DNA from: an uncultured Veillonella sp. | GTDB lineage: Bacteria; Bacillota; Negativicutes; Veillonellales; Veillonellaceae | Length of the DNA: 45,318 nucleotides | Direction of reading: 5' to 3' | NCBI GenBank assembly: GCA_900538355.1 | Contig: UPXS01000015.1 | Coordinates: forward strand, 1 to 45,318 | Position numbers and translations under genes: made by a program | Shown: positions 25,392 to 33,922 of the stretch, in pieces | Numbering within the stretch: the first letter of the stretch is position 1 | Layout: each line of letters begins with the position of its first letter | Notes under the pieces: model-generated | What the model saw: only the letters and a program-made list of their open reading frames with translations | Databases searched by the model: none | What the model was told of the DNA's origin: nothing

Positions 25392-25811
25392 TTATTTTGT
25401 TACATCAGGTACTTTCCCAGGATTCATATCGAGGTTTAGATCTGTGGATTTGAATGGGCGTGGGTTTGCCTCTGGTGGTTGTACTTTGAGTTCTGGATGT
25501 AACCATTGTAATTGTTTTAGTTCCCAGTCGTACTTGGCACCGTCATTTTCTAGCTGACGAATATCTTTTAGGATTTCGTCTAGTTGGTCGCTATGCTTAT
25601 TAGCCATCCCTTCAAGGATGTAAAGGCGACCAGCCACACTGTCGACAGAGGCTCCATCATGGTCTTCATCGACGCGCCATTGTAATTCTGAAATTTGTAT
25701 TTGCTGGAAGATTATGACAATGACCAGCACGATAATAACGCCCCACATGGGTGTTTCTTTAGCTTTCAAAAGGGCCCGCAATTTAGATGCGAGCCCAGAT
25801 GGTTTATTCAT
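25392..25811 (-). CDS. Membrane-anchored coiled-coil protein, coupled to a LysR gene
   Basis: 139 residues. A short basic N-terminus (LASKLRALLKAKE) is followed by one membrane helix at about 22-40 (MWGVIIVLVIVIIFQ), a likely coiled coil at about 45-105 (heptads in WRVDED, LYILEGMANKHSDQLDEILKDIRQLE) and a Pro/Asn-rich tail. No family recognised. The start overlaps the stop of the LysR gene (TAATG), and GAGGA just inside that gene serves as ribosome site, so translation is coupled. The frame is open further upstream, but that part merely overlaps the LysR gene. Coupling suggests the two products are used together, though the link is unknown. Confidence 0.7.
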   Translation of the reverse strand: MNKPSGLASKLRALLKAKETPMWGVIIVLVIVIIFQQIQISELQWRVDEDHDGASVDSVAGRLYILEGMANKHSDQLDEILKDIRQLENDGAKYDWELKQLQWLHPELKVQPPEANPRPFKSTDLNLDMNPGKVPDVTK

Positions 25812-26734
25812 TATTGACGATCCTCGAGTTGTAATCCAGGTAATGGTAATTTGGAATTTACAAAGTCTAACCACAAGCGAGAAGCGTGGGAGAGGTAATG
25901 ACCTTTTTTCCAAATAACGTAAAGTGTATGAATGATTTCTGGTACGAGTGGACGTACAACGACCTTGGAACCAACCTCAGTGTTTTCACCAACCTCAGGG
26001 CAGAGGCGAGATGGCAACAATGCGATAGCAAGGTCTGCACTAACTGTTTGCAACATGAGATCACGTTGGCTTGTTTCAAATACGATATGAGGTTGGAAAC
26101 CTGTATGTTTACAAGCTTTGATGATTTCGTCATGCAAGTTAAAGTCGTCTTTGTGCAATACGAAGGATTCATCAGCTAGCATTTCTAAACGAATTTCTTT
26201 TTCTTTCGCTAGAGGGCTAGATTTTGGAACGATAACAGAAAGTGGGTCACTAGTGAGGTAGAAGGACTCAAATTCTTTAGGATTTGGTTTCGTACAAATG
26301 ATACCAATATCAATTAAGCCTTCTTGAACACTGATCTCAACTTTTTTAGAACCTTGTTCATAAAGTTCTAGTTCGATTTGTGGATATACTTTTTTGAACT
26401 CCCCTAAAAGCTGTGCAAAGATAGGTGCATCGGTAATTGGTGGAATACCAATTCGGATGGAACCTTGCTCCAAACGAAACTCGTTTTCAAAATCAGTTTT
26501 AAGATGTTCAAACATAAATACTACGCGTTTTGCGTGGGTTAAGAAGATGGTACCCCCATCAGTAAGTTCTACAGATTTAGCATTACGCATGAAGAGAACA
26601 ACACCAAGTTCGTCTTCTAAAGCTTTAATAGTACGGCTGATAGCGGATTGGGAGATGTGCAAATTCCGCGCAGCTTTACTAAAGCTTTTTTGATCAGCTA
26701 CTTCAACGAAGTATTTCAAATGATGAAAATCCAT
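25811..26734 (-). CDS. LysR-family transcriptional regulator, divergent from pyruvate:ferredoxin oxidoreductase
   Basis: 307 residues: winged helix-turn-helix at 1-60 (LKYFVEVADQKSFSKAARNLHISQSAISRTIKALEDE) and effector-binding domain at about 90-295 (IRIGIPPITD onward). It is transcribed away from the oxidoreductase gene across a 385-bp gap with several symmetric sequences, the typical layout for a LysR protein controlling its divergent neighbour. Pyruvate metabolism is therefore a plausible target. On its own strand the start is preceded by AGGGGG about 8 nt upstream. Confidence 0.92.
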   Translation of the reverse strand: MDFHHLKYFVEVADQKSFSKAARNLHISQSAISRTIKALEDELGVVLFMRNAKSVELTDGGTIFLTHAKRVVFMFEHLKTDFENEFRLEQGSIRIGIPPITDAPIFAQLLGEFKKVYPQIELELYEQGSKKVEISVQEGLIDIGIICTKPNPKEFESFYLTSDPLSVIVPKSSPLAKEKEIRLEMLADESFVLHKDDFNLHDEIIKACKHTGFQPHIVFETSQRDLMLQTVSADLAIALLPSRLCPEVGENTEVGSKVVVRPLVPEIIHTLYVIWKKGHYLSHASRLWLDFVNSKLPLPGLQLEDRQ

Positions 26735-26790
26735 AATTAACCCCCTAAAAATAAAACTTGGTTATAGGAAGTGACCTAAACTAAATGAGA

Positions 26791-26804
26791 ATAGTTATTA
26801 CTAT
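26791..26804. promoter_or_regulatory. Palindrome ATAGT-TATT-ACTAT, possible LysR site
   Basis: A perfect 5-bp inverted repeat with a 4-bp spacer lies 57 bp upstream of the LysR start codon. LysR proteins bind interrupted dyads of this sort close to their own gene. Binding is inferred. Confidence 0.35.
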
Positions 26805-26874
26805 AACGCAATTAGCTATTACTTTATGTAAAGCATGGATAGCAATATTGGCAAAGCGACAGTCACTGTATGTG

Positions 26875-26909
26875 TTGCGTTGATAGGGCCCAGCACGTTA
26901 TAATGTGCT
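26875..26909 (+). promoter_or_regulatory. Distal promoter of pyruvate:ferredoxin oxidoreductase with operator-like dyad
   Basis: TTGCGT (26875-26880), an 18-bp spacer and TATAAT (26899-26904). The -10 sits in the middle of an inverted repeat AGCAC (26892-26896) / GTGCT (26905-26909). The heptamer ATAGGGC flanks it on both sides (26883 and 26911). This would give a long leader of about 210 nt. Confidence 0.5.
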
Positions 26910-27035
26910 TATAGGGCTATATCAAGTTATGATATTAGGAATTATGGTTGTGCCCACTACAAAAGTATGTTCACACATAATGCCATATTATATATAACAT
27001 ATATATTATTGCATTATTTTTTCATGTGCGCAAGT

Positions 27036-27064
27036 TTGTAATGGTTGTTATTCCTAAACATAAT
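27036..27064 (+). promoter_or_regulatory. Proximal promoter of pyruvate:ferredoxin oxidoreductase
   Basis: TTGTAA (27036-27041), a 17-bp spacer and CATAAT (27059-27064) predict a start near 27071, about 50 nt before the ATG. Confidence 0.45.
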
Positions 27065-27119
27065 GATAGATTAAGCAAGTGTTCTATTTTTGCTAAATGC
27101 TTAAGGAGGCAATAATCAC

Positions 27120-30100
27120 ATGAGTCGTAAATTTAAAACTATGGACGGCAACCAAGCGGCTGCTCACGTTTCTTATGGTTTTACAGAAGTTGCTGCGATT
27201 TACCCAATCACTCCATCTTCCCCAATGCCAGAACACATTGACGAATGGGCTGCGTCTGGTCGTAAAAACATTTTCGGCAACACTGTTCAAGTTGTAGAAA
27301 TGCAATCTGAAGCAGGTGCTGCTGCCGCAACTCACGGTTCTTTACAAGCTGGTGCATTAACAACAACTTTCACATCTTCCCAAGGTTTGTTATTGATGCT
27401 TCCTAACTTATACAAAGTAGCAGGCGAATTACTTCCAGGTGTATTCCAAGTAGCTGCTCGTGCATTGGCTGCACACGCTTTGGCTATCTTCGGTGACCAT
27501 CAAGACGTAATGGCTGCTCGTGCAGCTGGCTGCGCTATGCTTGCTGAATCCTCCGTACAAGAAGTAATGGACTTATCCGCTGTAGCTCACTTGACAGCTA
27601 TTAAAACTCGTGTACCTTTCATCAACTTCTTCGACGGTTTCCGTACATCCCACGAAATTCAAAAAATCGAAATCTGGGACTATGAAGATTTGAAACCATT
27701 GGTTGATATGGACGCTGTTAAAGCTTTCCGTAAAAATGCTTTGAACCCAGATGCTCCTGTAACTCGTGGTACTGCAGAAAACCCTGACGTTTACTTCCAA
27801 CATCGTGAAGCATCCAACAAATTCTACTTGAACGTTCCTGACGTTGTAGAACACTACATGAACGAAGTTAACAAATTGGCTGGTACTAACTACCAATTGT
27901 TCAACTACCATGGTGCTCCTGATGCAACTGACGTAATCGTAACTATGGGTTCCTCCGCTCAAGTAGTTCAATCCACTGTTGACTACTTAAACAAATTGGG
28001 CCGTAAAGTTGGTTTCATCAACGTTCACTTGTTCCGTCCATTCGCAACAGATCGTTTGTTGAAAGCTCTTCCTCAAACAGTAGAACGCATTGCAGTTCTT
28101 GACCGTACTAAAGAACCAGGCGCTTTGGCTGAACCATTGTTCTTGGACGTACAAGCTGCTGTAATCGACGGTGGCCGTAACGTAAAAGTTATCGCTGGTC
28201 GTTATGGTTTGAGCTCCAAAGACGTTATCCCTGCAGACATCGTAGCTGTATTCGATAACTTGGCTGCTGAAAACGGCAAGAAATTCTTCACATTGGGTAT
28301 CAATGATGATGTTACATTCTTGTCCTTAGATCGTGCTGAAGGCGTAGAAGTTGAAACTCCTGGTTTGACTGAATGTAAATTCTGGGGCTTCGGTTCTGAC
28401 GGTACTGTAGGTGCGAATAAATCCGCTATCAAAATCATCGGTGACCACACTGACATGTATGCTCAAGCATACTTCGACTACGACTCCAAAAAATCTGGTG
28501 GCGTAACAATGTCTCACCTTCGTTTTGGTAAAAACCCAATCAACTTGCCTTACTTGATTACTGAACCTCAATTCGTAGCATGTCACCGTCAATCTTACGT
28601 ACATGAATACGACTTGATCCGCGGCATCAAAAAAGGCGGTACATTCTTATTGAACTGTACTTGGTCTCCTGAAGAATTAGACGAACATTTACCTGCTAAA
28701 TTACGTCGTCAAATCGCAGAAAAAGAATTGAACTTCTACATCATCAACGCTGCGAAAATCGCTTCCGAAATCGGTTTGGGCGGTCGTATCAACATGGTAA
28801 CTCAAGCTGCGTTCTTCAAATTGACTGAAATCATCCCTGTAGATGATGCTGTTAAATACCTTAAAGAATCCGTAGTAACTTCTTACGGTAAAAAAGGTCA
28901 AAATATCGTTGACATGAACAATGCTGCTATCGATCAAGGCGTTAACGCTTTGGTAAAAGTAGATGTTCCTGCTAGCTGGAAAGATGCTGTTGATGACGGC
29001 AATCACGCAGTTAAACCTGGTTGCGAATCTTGCCCATCCTTCGTTCAAAACATTGCACAACCAATCAATGCACAAGCTGGTTATGATCTTCCTGTATCCA
29101 CATTCGCTGGTTATGAAGATGGTACATTACCTGCTGGTACTGCTAAATACGAAAAACGCGGTCCTGCATTGTTCGTTCCAAAATGGTTACCTGAAAACTG
29201 TATCCAATGTAACCAATGTTCCTTCGTATGTCCACATGCTACAATTCGTCCAATCTTGGCAACTGAAGCAGAAGTGGCTGCAGCTCCAGAACATTTCGAT
29301 ACAATCCCTGCATTGGGCGCTAAAGACCTTCAATTCCGTATCGCTGTATCCCCATTAGATTGCTTGGGTTGCGGTAACTGTGTTGATATCTGTCCAGCTC
29401 CTAAAGGCAAAGCTATCGTAATGACTTCCATCGATTCCGAAATCGAACAAGCTGAAGCATGGAATTACGGTGTTAACCTTCCTGTAAAAGAAAACCCTAT
29501 GAAGAAGGAAACTGTTAAAGGTTCCCAATTCGAACAACCATTGTTCGAGTTCTCCGGTGCTTGCGCAGGTTGTGGTGAAACTCCTTACGCTAAATTGTTA
29601 ACTCAATTGTTCGGCGACCGTATGATGATTGCCAATGCAACTGGTTGTTCCTCCATCTGGGGTGCTTCCATGCCTGCATCTCCATACACAACTAACCAAC
29701 AAGGTCAAGGTCCTTCCTGGGCAAACTCCTTGTTCGAAGACAATGCTGAGTATGGTTATGGTATGTACATCGGCGTTAAGAAAATTCGTCAACAATTAGT
29801 AGAATTGGCTTCTAAAGCTGTAGAAACTGCTACAGGCGAATTGAAAGAAGCTTTGGAACAATGGATCGAATTCGCTAACCTTGGTGCAGCAACTCGTCAA
29901 CGTTCCGAACGTTTAGTAGCAGCTATCGAAGCTGAAGGTGCTACAACTCCAGAATTAAAAGAAATTCTTGAGAAAAAACAATTCTTGATCAAACGTTCCC
30001 ACTGGATCTTCGGTGGTGACGGCTGGGCATACGATATCGGCTTCGGCGGTGTTGACCATGTATTAGCTTCTGGCGAAGACATTAACATCTTCGTATTCGA

Positions 30101-30656
30101 TACTGAAGTATACTCCAACACTGGTGGTCAAGCTTCCAAATCCACTAACGTAGCAGCAGTTGCTCAATTCGCAGCTTCTGGTAAACGTACTAAGAAAAAA
30201 GACCTTGGCATGATGGCTATGTCTTATGGTTATGTATACGTAGCACAAGTAGCTATGGGTGCAGATAAAAACCAATTGATGAAAGCTGTTGCAGAAGCTG
30301 AAGCATATCCAGGTCCTTCCTTGATCATCGCTTACAGCCCATGTATCAACCATGGTATCAAAGCTGGTATGGGTAAAGCTCAAGAAGAACAACGTAAAGC
30401 AGTTGCAGCTGGTTACTGGGATCTTTACAGATACAACCCACAACTTAAAGAAGAAGGTAAAAATCCATTCTCCTTGGATTCCAAAGAACCAACTGAAAGC
30501 TTCCAAGACTTCCTTAAAGGTGAAGTTCGTTACGCTTCCTTGGCTAAAGCAGCTCCAGATGTTGCAGAAGAATTGTTCGCTAAAACTGAAAAAGACGCTA
30601 AAGAACGTCGCTTAAGCTATGTTCGCTTACAAAAAGGTTTCGAAGACGTAAAATAA
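27120..30656 (+). CDS. nifJ: Pyruvate:ferredoxin (flavodoxin) oxidoreductase, single-chain
   Basis: Oxidises pyruvate with CoA to acetyl-CoA, CO2 and reduced ferredoxin; the key pyruvate-using step in anaerobes. The 1178-residue single chain is typical of homodimeric enzymes. Domain order is normal: N-terminal pyruvate/TPP domain (from MSRKFKTMDGNQAAAHVSYGFTE), CoA-binding domain, a two-cluster ferredoxin domain with Cys694-697-700-704 and Cys748-751-754-758, and the C-terminal TPP-binding domain. The proximal [4Fe-4S] ligands are Cys815 and Cys818 (CAGCGETPY) and Cys1075 (SPCINHG), with TPP motif GDGWAYDIGFGG. AAGGAGG precedes the ATG. Codon use is the most biased in the window (GAA, AAA, GGT, TCC), indicating very high expression. 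Regulated from at least one of two promoters, perhaps by the divergent LysR protein. Confidence 0.97.
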   Translation: MSRKFKTMDGNQAAAHVSYGFTEVAAIYPITPSSPMPEHIDEWAASGRKNIFGNTVQVVEMQSEAGAAAATHGSLQAGALTTTFTSSQGLLLMLPNLYKVAGELLPGVFQVAARALAAHALAIFGDHQDVMAARAAGCAMLAESSVQEVMDLSAVAHLTAIKTRVPFINFFDGFRTSHEIQKIEIWDYEDLKPLVDMDAVKAFRKNALNPDAPVTRGTAENPDVYFQHREASNKFYLNVPDVVEHYMNEVNKLAGTNYQLFNYHGAPDATDVIVTMGSSAQVVQSTVDYLNKLGRKVGFINVHLFRPFATDRLLKALPQTVERIAVLDRTKEPGALAEPLFLDVQAAVIDGGRNVKVIAGRYGLSSKDVIPADIVAVFDNLAAENGKKFFTLGINDDVTFLSLDRAEGVEVETPGLTECKFWGFGSDGTVGANKSAIKIIGDHTDMYAQAYFDYDSKKSGGVTMSHLRFGKNPINLPYLITEPQFVACHRQSYVHEYDLIRGIKKGGTFLLNCTWSPEELDEHLPAKLRRQIAEKELNFYIINAAKIASEIGLGGRINMVTQAAFFKLTEIIPVDDAVKYLKESVVTSYGKKGQNIVDMNNAAIDQGVNALVKVDVPASWKDAVDDGNHAVKPGCESCPSFVQNIAQPINAQAGYDLPVSTFAGYEDGTLPAGTAKYEKRGPALFVPKWLPENCIQCNQCSFVCPHATIRPILATEAEVAAAPEHFDTIPALGAKDLQFRIAVSPLDCLGCGNCVDICPAPKGKAIVMTSIDSEIEQAEAWNYGVNLPVKENPMKKETVKGSQFEQPLFEFSGACAGCGETPYAKLLTQLFGDRMMIANATGCSSIWGASMPASPYTTNQQGQGPSWANSLFEDNAEYGYGMYIGVKKIRQQLVELASKAVETATGELKEALEQWIEFANLGAATRQRSERLVAAIEAEGATTPELKEILEKKQFLIKRSHWIFGGDGWAYDIGFGGVDHVLASGEDINIFVFDTEVYSNTGGQASKSTNVAAVAQFAASGKRTKKKDLGMMAMSYGYVYVAQVAMGADKNQLMKAVAEAEAYPGPSLIIAYSPCINHGIKAGMGKAQEEQRKAVAAGYWDLYRYNPQLKEEGKNPFSLDSKEPTESFQDFLKGEVRYASLAKAAPDVAEELFAKTEKDAKERRLSYVRLQKGFEDVK

Positions 30657-30683
30657 TTCGTTATTTAACGACTAAGAACTAAT

Positions 30684-30714
30684 AAGAGGCACCCTCTCGA
30701 GGGTGCCTCTTTTG
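30684..30714 (+). terminator. Terminator after pyruvate:ferredoxin oxidoreductase
   Basis: AAGAGGCACCCTC (30684-30696) pairs with GAGGGTGCCTCTT (30699-30711), followed by T. The GC-rich stem suits a highly transcribed gene. Confidence 0.85.
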
Positions 30715-30755
30715 TGTATAAATAACAGTTTTCCATAGGTAATATACTAGGAATT

Positions 30756-30764
30756 TGATATAAT
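30756..30764 (+). promoter_or_regulatory. Extended -10 promoter of the methyltransferase gene
   Basis: TGA-TATAAT, a perfect extended -10, lies about 90 bp before the start codon at 30853. No clear -35. Confidence 0.5.
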
Positions 30765-30852
30765 ATTAGATAGTTATGCAGTTATACGTAAGTATATTGT
30801 ATTGATACATTGATAGATAACTAGGTAATTTAATCGTAATATAGAGGTGCTT

Positions 30853-32469
30853 ATGGCTAAGGATAACCAACAGATCACAACAGATGATATGCAACAAACA
30901 ATATATAAAGAGTTAGGCTATAAATCCTATCCATTTCCATTTACAACACCTGCGTATTTAGAAGCGTATGGTACACTTGTAGGACTTAATACTCCGCCCG
31001 CAAAGACAGCTCGTGTCCTTGAATTAGGCGCAACCTATGGTGGAAATATCATCTCTCAAGCTGTACATAATCCAGAAGCGACCTTTGTTGGTATTGAGCT
31101 TTCCCAAGATCAAGTAGAGAAGGGGAATAAAATTATTAGTGATGCTAAGTTGGATAATGTATCTCTAATTCAAGGGGATATTATGAACTTTGATGAGACT
31201 ATAGGGACCTTTGATTACATCATCGCCCATGGTTTTTACTCTTGGATTAGCGATGAGATGAAGGATAAATTGCTTGATATTATATCCCATCATTTGGCTG
31301 ATAATGGCATTGCCTATGTATCTTATAATACATATCCTGGCTGGCATACGATGGAAGAGGTACGTCAGCTCATGTTATTCGCTAATCGTGGTCATGATGA
31401 ATTAACGCATAAAGAAAAGGTATTGCGCGGTAAAACTGTGGGCAGCTTAGTAGGCTCTCAAATTCTTAATTATGACAACCTTAAAGAGCGTAATAGTAAA
31501 TTCTTAGGCGCTTTGCGTTCTGTTATGCAAAAGGATGATTATTATGTAGGTCACGACCATTTAGAACCTCATAATGACCCATGCTATTTTTACCAATTTA
31601 ACGATCATTTGAAGGCCCACAATCTAGCATATGTATGTGATGCAGATTTAACATTGTCTATGGTTCGTACCTATGATGAAAGTATCGCCGATAAGCTTGA
31701 AAAACTAGCGCCTAATAGCCAAGCAGATCAAGAACAATATTTAGACTTTATGTTAGATACAACATTCCGTAAGTCTATTATTTGTAAAGCAGATGCTGCA
31801 AAGAATATTAGCTATGATGTAGCTAATCCTGAAAAGGTGAATACAGTACCTGTACGTACCATTGTGAATAGTTTTATATTCCAAATACTCTTTGATGAAG
31901 AAGCTTTAGAAATGTTTGAAAATGAGCTCGTAAGAGATACATTCCAAGCGCTTATTAAAGATGGTGGTACGTTCAATATGATTGAAGCTCTCGCTATTCT
32001 AAAAGCCGCTCACGATGCTGCTAAGGCATCTGAAGAAGATTTAGAACCAGCGGTGTGCGGCTTATATAAAGCTATTGTTGAACATATGGTACGCGGTGGT
32101 ATTCGTTTCTACAAAACATTCCCTGATAAACAGGAATACATGGAAGGTCTATCCTATGTACCAGCACGTTTTACAAACTTTGTAAAAGCTATTGCTGACG
32201 GTGGTAGTGAATATATTTATGGCGCAAACATGTTCAATGATGCCATTGGTGATATTTCCGAAGAGGATTTATTCTTCATGGAATTATTGAATAAACCTAA
32301 AGCTAAATCTACATTGATCAAGAAGATTAAGGATTCTCTCTTTAGCGCTGATAAGGCCCAAACTGGTAAGCATCAAAATGCTATGGCGGAAGCCTTCTAT
32401 AATGAATTAACCAAGCGTATGGAGCAATTAGGCTTTATTAGAAGTAAGAAAACTGATGGTCTTTCATAA
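30853..32469 (+). CDS. Class I SAM-dependent methyltransferase with C-terminal regulatory domain
   Basis: 538 residues. The methyltransferase fold is at about 30-230: SAM motif I VLELGATYGGNII, acidic end of strand 2 in FVGIELSQDQVEKG, then QGDIMNF and DYIIAHGFYSWI. Residues about 230-330 resemble the methyltransferase regulatory domain that follows this class (YYVGHDHLEPHNDPCYFYQFNDHL), and the rest is helical with no recognised motif. Substrate unknown; relatives occur beside surface-polysaccharide or adhesin genes but this one is alone. ATG chosen at 30853 after AGAGG; an in-frame GTG two codons earlier overlaps the ribosome site. Own promoter and terminator. Confidence 0.8.
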   Translation: MAKDNQQITTDDMQQTIYKELGYKSYPFPFTTPAYLEAYGTLVGLNTPPAKTARVLELGATYGGNIISQAVHNPEATFVGIELSQDQVEKGNKIISDAKLDNVSLIQGDIMNFDETIGTFDYIIAHGFYSWISDEMKDKLLDIISHHLADNGIAYVSYNTYPGWHTMEEVRQLMLFANRGHDELTHKEKVLRGKTVGSLVGSQILNYDNLKERNSKFLGALRSVMQKDDYYVGHDHLEPHNDPCYFYQFNDHLKAHNLAYVCDADLTLSMVRTYDESIADKLEKLAPNSQADQEQYLDFMLDTTFRKSIICKADAAKNISYDVANPEKVNTVPVRTIVNSFIFQILFDEEALEMFENELVRDTFQALIKDGGTFNMIEALAILKAAHDAAKASEEDLEPAVCGLYKAIVEHMVRGGIRFYKTFPDKQEYMEGLSYVPARFTNFVKAIADGGSEYIYGANMFNDAIGDISEEDLFFMELLNKPKAKSTLIKKIKDSLFSADKAQTGKHQNAMAEAFYNELTKRMEQLGFIRSKKTDGLS

Positions 32470-32528
32470 TCTATCGCTAGAATTCTAAGAACATATTTTA
32501 GGGTTCATATAACTTTCAGAATAAACAT

Positions 32529-32580
32529 AAAACCCATTACACTTATAACATTTATGTGTATTAAGTAGTAATGGGTTTTT
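32529..32580 (+). terminator. Terminator after the methyltransferase gene
   Basis: AAAACCCATTAC (32529-32540) pairs with GTAATGGGTTTT (32568-32579); the loop can add an ACTTA/TAAGT stem. A T-run follows. Confidence 0.8.
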
Positions 32581-32702
32581 ATTTTATATAATTTAATTTA
32601 ATCTTTTTTAATAATTATTACATTTAGTTATTTGATATTGCTGAATAAGTATAGTAAATCGATAAAATTAATGAGAAATAAATGAACCATATATGAAAAG
32701 TA

Positions 32703-32790
32703 TGATATACTATGTATGGGTATTTTTGTGAACATCATCCTGTGTGTTGTGGATGATATTATATATTGTATTAATTACAATGTTGTTTTT
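32703..32790 (+). promoter_or_regulatory. Extended -10 promoter and two-hairpin leader of the WYL regulator
   Basis: TGA-TATACT (32703-32711) is an extended -10. The leader of about 100 nt then holds hairpin 1 (ATCATCC 32734-32740 with GGATGAT 32751-32757) and hairpin 2 (ATTGTA 32765-32770 with TACAAT 32776-32781) followed by GTTGTTTTT. The second hairpin resembles a weak terminator, so attenuation or autoregulation is possible. Confidence 0.4.
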
Positions 32791-32818
32791 GTTGTATTAT
32801 TTGTAAAAGGAGTCTTTT

Positions 32819-33847
32819 ATGGCATCTAAGAAGGCCGTTCTAGTATATATACTAGAAATCCTGAAAAGTGAAACGGATGCTAATCATACTTTATCTCAAG
32901 AAGAGATTCGCAGTATATTAGCCGAGCGGTACGAGGTATCCGTCGATCGGAAGACCTTAGGCCGTCATTTAAATGATTTATATGAATCTGGTGATTTTGG
33001 TATTCAATGTGAAGAGTCTGCCGTAGGAGCAGATGGCACGATTCGCCGTACTGATTTCTATATGATTCATACCTTTGAAGATTCAGAATTGAGATTATTA
33101 ATTGATGGTATTTTGGCTTCTCGCCATATTACAGCATCTCAACGTAAGGATTTGATTAGTCGTGTTGCTAAATTGGGGAGCTCTCATTTCAAGCCTCATG
33201 GTATTGATATTGAAAGTGCTACAGGTTACCTTCATAGAAGTCAGGACTTATTCCTTAACATTGATCTCATAGAAGAAGCAATACAAAAGGGGAGAAAAAT
33301 TTCCTTGGCTTATTGCCAACCTGACGTGGATAAACGTTTACATATTAATCTTGGTCCAGATAATAAGGAGCGAAAGTATGTATTCAATCCATTCCAACTA
33401 GTTATGAATCGGGGACATTATTACCTAGTTGGGAACCACGAAAATTATGATGACATGTCTACATTACGTGTCGATCGAATTGCACATATTACGGTGCTTA
33501 GCGAACGTAGAAAACCTTTACGGGAGATAAAGGGCTATCATCAGCAACGCACCTTTAATGTGTCACAATATGTAAAAGAACATATTTACATGTTCGGCGG
33601 TGAGTCCGTTACTGTAAGCTTTAAGGCAAAGCGCTCCATTGTAAATCAAATTTTAGATTGGTTCGATGGGAATGTGGAATTCACTAACGTTACAGCTGAT
33701 GATGTTGTATGCCGTGTACGTGTAAATCATGATGCCTTCAAGTATTGGGCCCTTCAATATATGCAAAGTGTGAAAGTACTTTCACCAGCATCCTTAGTAG
33801 CAGAAGTAAAAGAAGCTATTAAGGAAGGCCTAGAACAATACTCATAA
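32819..33847 (+). CDS. WYL-domain transcriptional regulator
   Basis: 342 residues. The N-terminal winged helix (about 1-75: TLSQEEIRSILAERYEVSVDRKTLGRHLNDLYESG) is followed by a WYL domain at about 140-230, in which the signature is VFNPFQLVMNRGHYYLVG with the supporting STLRVDRIAHITVL. A C-terminal WCX-type extension (about 255-340) ends in SPASLVAEVKEAIKEGL. WYL proteins sense ligands, often nucleic acid or nucleotide species, and control DNA-damage or defence genes; the target here is unknown. AAAAGGAG precedes the ATG. It stands alone, so it probably acts in trans or on itself. Confidence 0.88.
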   Translation: MASKKAVLVYILEILKSETDANHTLSQEEIRSILAERYEVSVDRKTLGRHLNDLYESGDFGIQCEESAVGADGTIRRTDFYMIHTFEDSELRLLIDGILASRHITASQRKDLISRVAKLGSSHFKPHGIDIESATGYLHRSQDLFLNIDLIEEAIQKGRKISLAYCQPDVDKRLHINLGPDNKERKYVFNPFQLVMNRGHYYLVGNHENYDDMSTLRVDRIAHITVLSERRKPLREIKGYHQQRTFNVSQYVKEHIYMFGGESVTVSFKAKRSIVNQILDWFDGNVEFTNVTADDVVCRVRVNHDAFKYWALQYMQSVKVLSPASLVAEVKEAIKEGLEQYS

Positions 33848-33851
33848 TAAA

Positions 33852-33890
33852 AGAGCTAGTTGATCGGTGAATCAACTAGCTCTATTTTTA
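33852..33890. terminator. Bidirectional terminator between the WYL gene and putP
   Basis: AGAGCTAGTTGAT (33852-33864) pairs with ATCAACTAGCTCT (33871-33883), 6-nt loop, A-run on one side and T-run on the other; shared by converging genes. Confidence 0.85.
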
Positions 33891-33922
33891 TATATGTAAT
33901 TTTCAAATGTACGATTTCTAAT

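Larger units (their letters stand above)
26735..27119. other. 385-bp divergent control region, LysR gene / pyruvate:ferredoxin oxidoreductase
   Basis: It holds an AT-rich palindrome at 26791-26804, two promoters facing the oxidoreductase gene (26875-26904 and 27036-27064) and a palindrome over the distal -10. No good promoter for the LysR gene could be picked, and no protein gene is seen. Confidence 0.6.
32470..32818. other. 349-bp gap between the methyltransferase and WYL regulator genes
   Basis: It contains the methyltransferase terminator (32529-32580), an extended -10 promoter (32703-32711) and two hairpins in the leader of the WYL gene. No coding sequence is seen. Confidence 0.6.

Noticed and set aside
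27093..30506. Minus-strand frames opposite the pyruvate:ferredoxin oxidoreductase gene
   Set aside because: Strong codon bias on the plus strand keeps the complementary frames open; no start signals are present.
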